64,000 nucleotides of DNA from contig NZ_JACJSM010000016.1 of the NCBI RefSeq assembly GCF_014698145.1, positions 62,001 through 126,000 of the forward strand, in the 5' to 3' direction. Source of the DNA: Oscillatoria sp. FACHB-1406. Lineage in GTDB: Bacteria; Cyanobacteriota; Cyanobacteriia; Cyanobacteriales; Spirulinaceae. The position numbers and the translations under genes are program-made. The notes beneath the pieces were generated by a model that worked only from the letters and a program-made list of their open reading frames with translations, was not told where the DNA came from and did not search any database. Below, piece after piece: positions 34,453 through 44,755 of the stretch (the first letter of the stretch is position 1; every line of letters starts with the position of its first letter).

Positions 34453-35943
34453 TTAAAGCATTTTAACGGAATTGAAATTCTCTTCTACCGCGCGCACATA
34501 ACGCTGTTCTGCGGGCGTAAAAGATTCAAATGCTGCCCTTTGGCGTGCTAGTAGTTCGGGGGTTGCATCGGAAATGTCTCCGCTGCGGGCGGCAACGCGA
34601 TCGCGCAGTACGTCCAACGGCGCGTTACAATAGAGAATCTGTAAAGGGACTTGTAGCGATTCGCACAATTCAACTACGGGTTTTCTCAAAGCGACGCGAT
34701 CGTACTTCGCATCAAGAATCGCGCTAAACCCACGCTGAACTAGCATTTCTGCCAACTCCAACAAACGCCCATACGTTTTCTGATTCATTTCAGGCGTATA
34801 AATTGTATCATCTCCCCGCTCTTGCAAATCCAGTCCCGCCAGATGCTTGCGTACCGCATCCGATCGCAGGTGAATCGCCCCCCATTCCCGCCCTAACTGG
34901 CGCGCTACCGTACTTTTCCCCGAACCTGACAATCCCGACATCATCGCAACTCGTCCGCGATGGGTTTTGGTGTAATTCCAAGCCAAACGGTAGTAATTTT
35001 CGGCAGCTTCTTTTGCTTTCTCCTTCTCTTCAGGAGGTACTGCTGCATCATCAAGCAAGAAAGAGTTCACCTTAGCACGCACGTAAGCTTGACGACTTAG
35101 GTACAACGGCAAAACTTGCAATCCTTCCCAATCGCCCGTCCGCTCGAGATAAGTATTTAAGAAAGCATTCCCTAAATCGACGCGCCCCCGCGCCTCCAAA
35201 TCCATTACCGCAAAGGCGACATCGTACATCGTATCGACAAAGCGAAATTCTTCATTAAACTCGATGCGATCGAACAAACGAACTTTTCCTTCCCACAAGC
35301 AAATATTTTTTAAGTGCAAATCGCCGTGAACTTCGCGGATTTTACCTCGCGCTTGTCGCTGCTTCAATAAGTCCCGTTCGCACTCAAAAAAGCGATCGCT
35401 AAATTGCTTCGTTTCCTCAAATTGCTGCTGGGTTTGTACCCTTCCAATGTAAGGCTCGCTCTGTTGATAATTCTCATCAAATGCTGCCTTGATTTTTTCA
35501 ACTTCCCCAAAGCTGCGGATATAGTCATTCGTCTTTGCACTTTGGTGAAATGCGGCTACCGTTCGCCCCAATTCTTCCATCCATTCGATAGTTAATTCTC
35601 CTTGCTCGAATAAATGACTCCAGAGCATCGTTTGCGGAAACTGTCGCATCTTTATTGCATATTCGATAATTGCGCCCTTACCTTGTAAGGTATATCGCTC
35701 CCCATCACACGTAATTGGTAACACTTCAAGATAAATTTCGGGTGCTAAATCCCGATTCATCCGTAGCTCTTCCTGGCAAAAATGCTGTCGTTTTTCGAGC
35801 GTCGAGTAATCAAAAAAACCAAAGTTAACTGACTTTTTAATTTTATAAGTATAATCTCCCGTCAAAAAAACATAGGAGGCGTGAGTTTGTAGCAGTTCAA
35901 TCGGCTCTTTCACCGGATGGGGATAAAACTCCGGCTGTTGCAT
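34453..35943 (-). CDS. Aminoglycoside-phosphotransferase-like / AAA kinase fusion protein
   Basis: The N-terminal half (about 1-320) is an APH/choline-kinase fold with HGDLHLKNICLW (catalytic Asp) and LFDRIEFNEEFRFVD (metal-binding Asp). The C-terminal half is a P-loop kinase of the gluconate-kinase/zeta-toxin-like type: MSGLSGSGKSTVARQLG, LRSDAVRKHL and a lid-type RVAARSGDISDA. This two-domain architecture is widespread in bacteria and unassigned. The start chosen is the ATG at 35943 (MQQPEFYPH), because the ATG at 35973 lies inside an ATGAGTTATGA short tandem repeat. Substrates of either domain are not known. Confidence 0.82.
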   Translation of the reverse strand: MQQPEFYPHPVKEPIELLQTHASYVFLTGDYTYKIKKSVNFGFFDYSTLEKRQHFCQEELRMNRDLAPEIYLEVLPITCDGERYTLQGKGAIIEYAIKMRQFPQTMLWSHLFEQGELTIEWMEELGRTVAAFHQSAKTNDYIRSFGEVEKIKAAFDENYQQSEPYIGRVQTQQQFEETKQFSDRFFECERDLLKQRQARGKIREVHGDLHLKNICLWEGKVRLFDRIEFNEEFRFVDTMYDVAFAVMDLEARGRVDLGNAFLNTYLERTGDWEGLQVLPLYLSRQAYVRAKVNSFLLDDAAVPPEEKEKAKEAAENYYRLAWNYTKTHRGRVAMMSGLSGSGKSTVARQLGREWGAIHLRSDAVRKHLAGLDLQERGDDTIYTPEMNQKTYGRLLELAEMLVQRGFSAILDAKYDRVALRKPVVELCESLQVPLQILYCNAPLDVLRDRVAARSGDISDATPELLARQRAAFESFTPAEQRYVRAVEENFNSVKML

Positions 35944-35970
35944 TTGTTGAATGATACCCAGTTCGTAACT

Positions 35971-36060
35971 CATAACTCATAATTCCCATTCATCATTCAT
36001 CACTCATAACTCATCATTAATAACTTATCCCTCATAATTCATCACTCATAACTCATAATT
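35971..36060. repeat. Heptamer-type short tandem repeats (STRR)
   Basis: The spacer between the kinase-fusion gene and ftsW consists of variants of ACTCATA, TTCATCA and AATTCAT in tandem, the short tandemly repeated repetitive sequences of cyanobacteria. Related CATCACT strings recur at 62300-62366. No coding or regulatory signal was recognised in it. Confidence 0.8.
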
Positions 36061-37286
36061 CATAATTTTTTTCTTCCTTTCTTACGATGACTTTGTAGCG
36101 AAATAACTTCTGCTTCGTTGCTTTCCCGAGCCACGCGCACGAGTAACCCCGCTAAGAGCAAACTGGCAATAACCGAACTGCCCCCATAGCTAAAAAGTGG
36201 AAGAGGCAATCCCGTTGTCGGTAGCGCGCCCGTCGCTACACCAATATTAATCAGCGCTTGCCCTACTAACAGTACCATGACACCAATCGCTACCAATTTG
36301 CGAACGGGTTCGCGACATTTAATCGCGACGATAACAGCGAAGCTTGCATAAGCCATTAACAGTAGCAACAAAACAATGCTGCCCGCAAAGCCAAATTCTT
36401 CCGCGTAGACAGAGAAAATAAAATCTGTGTACTGAATGGGCAAATAAAATAGCTTCTGTTGGGATAAGCCGAACCCAGAACCCCAGGTTCCGCCGGAACC
36501 AACGGCTAAGAGACTTTGGATTAACTGATAGCCATCTCCCATCGGATCTGCCCAAGGGTTGAGAAAGGAAGTTACGCGGCGGCGCTGATAGTCTTGGATG
36601 CTGATACTGCCGACGGCTAACATAAACCCTCCTAAAGCCGTTCCTCCCATGTACAGGAGGGGTACGCCCGCTGCTAGGGCAATCAGCCATAAGGTTATAC
36701 CGCATAACGCCGCCGTACTTAAGTTGGGTTGAAGCAGAATACTGCCGAGAAGCAAGGCAAACGTTCCCAACCACAGTCCTCGCTTGCGGTTATCTAACTG
36801 TTTCCATTGTCCGAAGACGATCGCGCTTTGCAATACTAAGAAGGGTTTAATCAATTCTGAGGGCTGTAAGGGCAAGGAGGCGACACTCACCCACCGCGTT
36901 GCACCATTCACCGTCGTTCCCAAACCCGGAATCAAGGTGGTCATAATTAACGCTAACAGCAGCCAGACGAACCACTTAGCAATTCCAAGCGCGTAACGAA
37001 TTGGCCAGCGTACCAGAAAGTTAAAACCCAGCAGTCCGACAAAAATCCAGAGCAGTTGCCGCTTAAAGTAGTAGGCTCCGTCGCCAAACTCGGCATCGGC
37101 AATAGGATAGGAAGCCGAAAAGAGCATCACTAAGCCGACGAAGAGCCACAGGAAGGTTAACCAACGGAGCGATCGCGCTTCCATCGCCCAATTGCCGACT
37201 TCGGGATCGAAGAAGGGGAAAAGGTATCGTAATTTATCGAGGGGAAACCGCTTCTTCTCGAGCAGTTCGGTTGAGCGATCGCGCAT
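36060..37286 (-). CDS. ftsW: FtsW/RodA/SpoVE (SEDS) family protein, probable FtsW
   Basis: SEDS proteins are peptidoglycan glycosyltransferases; FtsW acts at the division septum with its cognate PBP. The 408-residue protein (ATG at 37286; the frame continues upstream without support) has about ten membrane helices and SEDS signatures: GATRWVSVASLPLQPSELIKP, LQPNLSTAALC, the RVTSFLNPWADPMGDGYQLIQS loop, SVYAEEFGFAGS and the C-terminal LPTTGLPLPLFSYGGSS. The catalytic-type Asp of DFIFSVYAEEFG context is present. It lies just downstream of the apc operon terminator on the same strand. FtsW rather than RodA is inferred from the overall loop sequence and cyanobacterial gene names. Confidence 0.88.
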   Translation of the reverse strand: MRDRSTELLEKKRFPLDKLRYLFPFFDPEVGNWAMEARSLRWLTFLWLFVGLVMLFSASYPIADAEFGDGAYYFKRQLLWIFVGLLGFNFLVRWPIRYALGIAKWFVWLLLALIMTTLIPGLGTTVNGATRWVSVASLPLQPSELIKPFLVLQSAIVFGQWKQLDNRKRGLWLGTFALLLGSILLQPNLSTAALCGITLWLIALAAGVPLLYMGGTALGGFMLAVGSISIQDYQRRRVTSFLNPWADPMGDGYQLIQSLLAVGSGGTWGSGFGLSQQKLFYLPIQYTDFIFSVYAEEFGFAGSIVLLLLLMAYASFAVIVAIKCREPVRKLVAIGVMVLLVGQALINIGVATGALPTTGLPLPLFSYGGSSVIASLLLAGLLVRVARESNEAEVISLQSHRKKGRKKL

Positions 37287-37365
37287 TGCAGTGGAGGCGG
37301 GAGGGGTATAGGTCAATATACAGGCTGAAGGGCGCAATCCGCTACGCAGATCCCTTCGGATACAC

Positions 37366-37392
37366 AAAAAAAAAGAGGTCGCTTTCGACCTC
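37366..37392 (-). terminator. Intrinsic terminator of the apc operon
   Basis: On the minus strand GAGGTCG-AAAG-CGACCTC (37375-37392) is followed by a run of nine T residues (37366-37374). It lies 27 bp after the apcC stop and before ftsW. This is the clearest intrinsic terminator in the window. Confidence 0.9.
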
Positions 37393-37418
37393 CCCCGCGC
37401 AAACTGTAACAGGAAACC

Positions 37419-37622
37419 TTAGACAAGTCCGGTATTAATTCCCTGCTTCCCGGTTGCGAGTTCGACTTTAACAATTTTGCCGCCCATTTTCATGATTCGC
37501 TGCTGTTCGCGGAACCAGTTATCAAAGGGAACCAACTTAGTAAAATAAGTATTTTGAAGTTCTCTCTGCGTCCGAATTCGAGTTTGGCTGGGAACGCAAG
37601 CAGTCACTTTAAACATTCGCAT
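37419..37622 (-). CDS. apcC: Allophycocyanin core linker ApcC (Lc7.8)
   Basis: This is the small core linker that caps allophycocyanin trimers in the phycobilisome core. The 67 residues match the family from end to end: MRMFKVTACVPSQTRIR, TQRELQNTYFTKLVPFDNW and GGKIVKVELATGKQG. A second in-frame ATG lies two codons in, but the family starts MRMF. It is the last gene of the apcE-A-B-C array, separated from apcB by an unusually long 712-bp spacer that holds an IS-like mini-element, and it is followed by a strong terminator. Confidence 0.97.
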   Translation of the reverse strand: MRMFKVTACVPSQTRIRTQRELQNTYFTKLVPFDNWFREQQRIMKMGGKIVKVELATGKQGINTGLV

Positions 37623-37794
37623 CGGTCAATTTTTCTCCTAAACTAAAAATCAAAAAATGAAGATTACTGTTGACTTTTTGGCTGATTAATGCTTACTAAT
37701 TTATTCGGTTTTTGAAATGTTTAGTCAGGTTTGGAATTTTTCCGCCCCCGTTCGCGAGGGAAATCGCGCAGCCAAGTCATAATATTTGCCTTGA

Positions 37795-38166
37795 CATCCT
37801 CACCGCCCTAAAAGTGCGGTGATTCCTAAACCTCACGATTCAGGTTTCTGCTTCATTGCAACTGCCTCCACCCGCAAGGAGTTTTATGGTCTTACGTTCG
37901 CTCCACAGACTATCCCCGCTAGCCCAGCGGTTCTTAGGTGTCGAAATTCCGAAAAGAATTTCTCGGTTTTGGGTTGATTCGAGGGATAGCTCTACCCATT
38001 GCCCCGTCCTCTTTTCCCGGTCTACCGATTTTTCTTCCCCGTTGCGAAGTTTCGCAAGCTTTGGTGTTAGGGTTTATGTCTCCATCGTCGCGGGTGGGTC
38101 ATTGACCAACACGATTCTACCAAAAATTAATGTAAAGCCGTGCTAGAAGCACGGGGTTTCAAACCC
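37795..38166 (-). mobile_element. IS200/IS605-like mini-element with structured-RNA character, inserted between apcB and apcC
   Basis: One end (37795-37830) holds the GGTGAGGATGTCAA-type right-end motif with a CACCGC/GCGGTG hairpin. The other end has a CCGTGCT-AGA-AGCACGG hairpin (38138-38154) followed by GGGTTTCAAACCC. Inside are perfect hairpins at 37916-37930, 37943-37962 and 38042-38057 (TTGCGAA/TTCGCAA). A minus-strand frame without family match ends GGGSCNEAET, and no transposase domain remains. Imperfect terminal hairpins and ~370-bp size indicate a non-autonomous derivative, perhaps carrying an omega/HEARO-like guide RNA remnant; the RNA assignment is speculative. The rest of the spacer (37623-37794 and 38167-38334) has no recognised gene. 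Confidence 0.6.
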
Positions 38167-38334
38167 ATTTTTCTGATGAAACTGCTAAGGTCGGGAGTTA
38201 GCGAGTCAATACTAACTGTCGAAACTTAAAAGTCGGACATACCGGCTAAGCCTTCAACGAGTTAGCACTCACTTGCTGACTTCCCGAACCTAGTGGTGGA
38301 ATTGACTGGCTTTGGGTTCGTTAACCTCTACAGA

Positions 38335-38820
38335 CTAGCTCAAGCCAGAGCTAATGTAGTCTAAGTAAACGCCCATTTCCTTACCAGCATCAGGACCGAC
38401 GAGAGCAGCGGTCGCTTCTTTGATCGATTGAATCGCTTGAACCGTGGTGCCGATGGGAACGCCGAGGGAGTTGTAGGTTTCTTTCAAACCATTGAGAACG
38501 CGCTCGTCGAGGATGGAAGGATCGCCAGCAAGCATTGCGTAGGTTGCATAGCGCAAGTAGTAATCCAAGTCGCGGATGCAAGCTGCATAACGACGTGTGG
38601 TGTACATATTACCGCCGGGACGGGTGGTATCGGTGTAGAGCAAAGACTTTGCTACAGCTTCTTTAACGATGGTGGCTGCGTTGGCGCTGATGGTGGTAGC
38701 AGCACGAACGCGCAGTTCGCCCGTCTTGAAGTAACCTTTGAGCTTTTCCATTGCCGAGCTATCCAAGTACTTGCCTTGGACATCAGCAGTGTTGATAACA
38801 GCAGTAATTGCGTCTTGCAT
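38335..38820 (-). CDS. apcB: Allophycocyanin beta subunit
   Basis: This is the beta chain of allophycocyanin in the phycobilisome core. The 161 residues show the phycobiliprotein globin fold with the phycocyanobilin-binding Cys in [25 protein letters not shown] and the methylatable Asn site region PGGNMYTT. The N-terminus [20 protein letters not shown] is diagnostic. It lies 98 bp downstream of apcA. The protein pairs with ApcA to form the monomer, then trimers, feeding energy to ApcE. Confidence 0.98.
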   Translation of the reverse strand: MQDAITAVINTADVQGKYLDSSAMEKLKGYFKTGELRVRAATTISANAATIVKEAVAKSLLYTDTTRPGGNMYTTRRYAACIRDLDYYLRYATYAMLAGDPSILDERVLNGLKETYNSLGVPIGTTVQAIQSIKEATAALVGPDAGKEMGVYLDYISSGLS

Positions 38821-38918
38821 AGCTTTGTTTCCTTGTTTTACCTAAGTCTAAGAATCTCGATCGCGGATGCTCGATGGCAGAGCATCTCTAATTTTTAAGA
38901 ATGTCGAGGGGGCGTTTC

Positions 38919-39404
38919 CTAGAGCAACCCACCGATTACGAAGTCGAAGTAAGCTGCCGCTTCGCTAGCATCGGCTCCGGACATCATGCCGGTTGCTGCA
39001 TTTTTCATTTCGCGAACGCCTTCAGCCATCGCGTCGAGGGAGGTTCCCAGAGATTTGTACATTTCTTTTGCACCGACCAAGCCGATTTCTTCAATCGGAG
39101 TAGCATCGCCAGCAACGATTCCGTAGGTGATCAGACGCAGGTAATAGTCGAGGTCGCGCAGGCAGCTAGCGGTCATTTCTTCGCCGTAAGCGTTACCGCC
39201 GGGGGATACGACATCCGGACGCTTTTGGAAGAGGCGATCGCCTGCTTCTTTAACGATGCGTTCGCGACCGCCGGTTAAGGTTTCAGCAATGCGAAGACGG
39301 CTTTCACCGCTGCTGACAAAAGCTTTGATTCTATCGAGTTCGCCGGGGCTGAGGTAACGAGCCTCTGCATCTGCATTCACGATGGATTTCGTGACAATAC
39401 TCAT
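38919..39404 (-). CDS. apcA: Allophycocyanin alpha subunit
   Basis: This is the alpha chain of allophycocyanin, 161 residues, with the chromophore Cys in [26 protein letters not shown] and the ApcA-type N-terminus [24 protein letters not shown] strong Shine-Dalgarno (GGAGGA) lies 7 nt before the ATG on the minus strand, suiting high expression. It is the second gene in the apcE-apcA-apcB order. Confidence 0.98.
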   Translation of the reverse strand: MSIVTKSIVNADAEARYLSPGELDRIKAFVSSGESRLRIAETLTGGRERIVKEAGDRLFQKRPDVVSPGGNAYGEEMTASCLRDLDYYLRLITYGIVAGDATPIEEIGLVGAKEMYKSLGTSLDAMAEGVREMKNAATGMMSGADASEAAAYFDFVIGGLL

Positions 39405-39748
39405 GGATATCCTCCAACAAAAAAAAATAGACCGGGTGGACTTAAAACTGGTGTTTTAAAATTCGGCGGCTGAATTTTTTGGGAATGCGCGATCGGCTTT
39501 CCAACCGACCTCGATTTCCTGACTCCCTCAGCAACCTTCCGCAATCATTTTGCGGTATTTCGTCCGCTTTCTCGATCGACGCTTAATACTTTTTTACATT
39601 TCTCCTCATCTTTGAGAGGAATTGTTACAAGCGCAAACGAAAATTCGGCGATCGCAACTCTAATCCCGAGCGGGTTTTCGAGCGCGATCGTCCAATTCAG
39701 CGTGCGATCGCCGGTCGGCTTGCCGCGAGCAAACCAACCGGACGCGGG
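39405..39748. other. 344-bp apcE-apcA spacer
   Basis: No coding region. It holds a strong hairpin just after the apcE stop (39711-39741) and the apcA leader with its GGAGGA ribosome binding site. An additional apcA promoter here is likely from the length but cannot be proven by eye. Confidence 0.6.
39711..39741 (-). promoter_or_regulatory. Stable RNA hairpin between apcE and apcA
   Basis: On the minus-strand transcript CCGGUUGGUUUGC pairs with GCAAGCCGACCGG (13 bp including two G-U pairs) around UCGCG. It begins 7 nt after the apcE stop and lacks a following U-run, so it more likely stabilises or processes the mRNA or attenuates than fully terminates. Confidence 0.55.
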
Positions 39749-42460
<2,712 letters not shown>

Positions 42461-42710
42461 TTAACTATCTCCCATCTAAGCGTGTTGATTTCCTTAAGCT
42501 GGGGCATTCTGAGGCTCCATCATTAACCACAATAATGGTTCAGCGCTCCCCTGGCGACTTTGCTAAAAACAAATCTTTATTTAATGCCAGTCTTTAGATT
42601 AAAACGTTTCGGGTTTTCTTAGCGATTTTGTTAAGAAGTGTGTCGTTGGCAAAGGCAGCGAACGGGGCGCGCGCGATATAATAAGCTTTGATTATTGGCT
42701 GTAGTAAACG

Positions 42711-43898
42711 ATGATTCTCGCGCACCGCTACGCGGATCCCGTCGGGATCGCCACCTTACTGGTTCTTTTTCTCCTCATTAGCGGTTCCATCGTCTTTTAC
42801 CTCGCCTGCGCGATCGCGATGCGTCAGTTTTTTGACTCCTCTACCCAGAGTCAAGAGATGCTCGCCAAAGACCTGCCGCCCGTTTCGCTGATGATTCCCG
42901 CCTGCGGACTCGACGCGGGAGCGTGGGAGAATTGGTCGTCTTTGTGCCAGCAGGATTATCCCCATTACGAAATCCTTTTCGGCGTTGTGGATGGGAAAGA
43001 TCCAGCCGTTCCTATTCTTGAAAAGCTGGTCGCAACTTATCCCGATCGCGCCCGCCTCTTTGTCAATCTAGAACCGCGCGGAGCCAACCATAAAGATAGT
43101 ATCCTCAGTTACCTCTTGCCGGAAGCCCAGTACGAGTGGATTATCTTTGCTGACAGCGATATTCGCGTTAGTAGCGACTATCTTCGCACCGTCACCGCAC
43201 CACTCGCCACTCCCGGCGTGGGGATGGTGACTTGTGCTTTTGTCGGACGCGAACCGCAATCTCTCGGTGCGGCAATGGCGGCTTTTGGGCGCGGTTTTGA
43301 CTTCATTCCCAGCTTGTTGCTAGCGCGTATCTTAGACGGCGGTTTAAATTGTGCGGTGGGAACCACTCTGGCGACAAGCAAAACAACTTTAGCGAAGTGC
43401 GGCGGACTGCACCTCAATCGGATTGGTTCGGATTATAACTTGGGCAAGCGTGTTGCTCGCAGCGGCGATCGCGTCGAACTTTCCCATTACGTTCTCGAAT
43501 CGGATACCGGCACTGAAACGGTTGGCGATGTCTTCACCCGAGAACTGCGCTGGGCGAGGACGATTCGCTTTAATCGCGGCCCGCAATACTATACGATGAT
43601 CTTTTGCTACGGTACGGTATTTTGCGTTCCGCTGCTCCTCATCGCCAAGTTTGCACCTTGGGCGATCGCGCTTTCGGCACTCACCTGGACTGTTCGTTAC
43701 CTTCAAGTTTTTATCGCCCTCTCTCACTTGAAAGCCCCTAAGCTCGCCGGATGGTTGTGGGCTTTACCCTTACGCGAAGTTTTAAGCTTGACAATTTGGA
43801 TAAAAGGTGCATACGGCGATCGCGCTTTTTGGCGGGGACGTTGGTTAAAAATTGAAGGCGATGGCATTATTAGCGAACAGTTCGCCGAGGCAGAATAG
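42711..43898 (+). CDS. Family 2 glycosyltransferase, ceramide glucosyltransferase / HpnI-like
   Basis: The 395-residue protein has an N-terminal membrane helix (TLLVLFLLISGSIVFYLAC), a GT-A catalytic domain with the D1 region GVVDGKDPAV, D2 IIFADSDIRV, D3 GSDYNLGKRV and the ELRWARTIR motif ((Q/R)xxRW), then C-terminal membrane helices. This is the ceramide glucosyltransferase (GT21) pattern shared with hopanoid-associated HpnI. A link to the shc gene 7 kb away is suggestive but not proven. Glycolipid glycosylation at the plasma membrane is the likely role. It starts divergently from apcE with 256 bp between. Confidence 0.82.
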   Translation: MILAHRYADPVGIATLLVLFLLISGSIVFYLACAIAMRQFFDSSTQSQEMLAKDLPPVSLMIPACGLDAGAWENWSSLCQQDYPHYEILFGVVDGKDPAVPILEKLVATYPDRARLFVNLEPRGANHKDSILSYLLPEAQYEWIIFADSDIRVSSDYLRTVTAPLATPGVGMVTCAFVGREPQSLGAAMAAFGRGFDFIPSLLLARILDGGLNCAVGTTLATSKTTLAKCGGLHLNRIGSDYNLGKRVARSGDRVELSHYVLESDTGTETVGDVFTRELRWARTIRFNRGPQYYTMIFCYGTVFCVPLLLIAKFAPWAIALSALTWTVRYLQVFIALSHLKAPKLAGWLWALPLREVLSLTIWIKGAYGDRAFWRGRWLKIEGDGIISEQFAEAE

Positions 43899-43933
43899 CG
43901 AAAATATCCATTCTGCGCGCTCCCGAACTTTCC

Positions 43934-44755
43934 TTAAAACAAGAGGCGCACGCCGCCGACGACCGCCCAATTATCGACCTGTTTGCCCTCGCGACGGGCA
44001 AAATCTGCGGTCTGACCGAATTTATGCGTCCAATTGACTCCAACGTAAGGCGCAAACTCGCGGGTTATTTCATAACGCAATCTCAACCCCAAATCCACAT
44101 CATTTAACCCCGAACCGACTCCAAAATTTTCAACCGATGGGGCAGCAAGATTGAGTTCGATTTCGGGCTGTAAAATTAAGCGTTGGGAGATTAAAAAGTC
44201 TCGTTCGGCTTTAAATCTTGCCGATACATCTCCGGCTTCGCTGACAAAAAGGGTTGCTTCGGTTTCAACGAAGTAGGGAGCTAGTCCTTGAATGCCGATC
44301 GCGCCGAAAAAGCGATCGCGCTCTACATTCTGCCCGAACTCGCGATCGTAACGCAATCCCCCTTGTACTTCCCAAAACGGAGACACCAGTTGCGAATAAA
44401 GAAGCTGAACCTCTAACTCGCCCCCATCGCCGCTAAGCTCGACTTCGCCCTCGGTTTTGAGCCGCAAGCGCCGATAGTCGCCCCCGTACCAGCCTTCGGC
44501 TTCCCAGTTGAAAGTATCGTGACCCTCATTGAGACGATATTCTAGCTGCTCGACCGTCAACGCCCCATACATCGGTTCGGGATGGGGGTGAATTTCGGGT
44601 AGGGGGGGTAAGGTTGGGTCGAGGGGAGGGGGGTAGGGAAGATTTTGTTGGGCGGTGGGGGCAGACAGTACGGGGGATTCTGGTTCTGCGTTCGCTCCTG
44701 GGGGAAACGAAACAAGGCTTATACTGATGGCAATGGCGATCGCGCTAACTCTCAT
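43934..44755 (-). CDS. copB: Copper resistance protein B (CopB/PcoB)
   Basis: The 273-residue protein is an outer-membrane beta-barrel of the CopB family. A signal peptide ends ANAEPESP (about residue 23) and is followed by a Pro-rich segment with His (EIHPHPEPMYG). The barrel begins at LEYRLNEGHDTFNWEAEGWYGGDYRRLRLKTEG and ends in GGVRLLF with a terminal Phe, as expected for an outer-membrane barrel. The start overlaps the stop of copA by 4 nt (44752-44755), so the two are translationally coupled. It acts in periplasmic/outer-membrane copper tolerance. Confidence 0.92.
   Translation of the reverse strand: MRVSAIAIAISISLVSFPPGANAEPESPVLSAPTAQQNLPYPPPLDPTLPPLPEIHPHPEPMYGALTVEQLEYRLNEGHDTFNWEAEGWYGGDYRRLRLKTEGEVELSGDGGELEVQLLYSQLVSPFWEVQGGLRYDREFGQNVERDRFFGAIGIQGLAPYFVETEATLFVSEAGDVSARFKAERDFLISQRLILQPEIELNLAAPSVENFGVGSGLNDVDLGLRLRYEITREFAPYVGVNWTHKFGQTADFARREGKQVDNWAVVGGVRLLF

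Noticed and set aside
37856..38146. 96-codon plus-strand open frame in the apcB-apcC spacer
   Set aside because: It lies within the structured mini-element and its sequence is low complexity without family match; it looks like chance.
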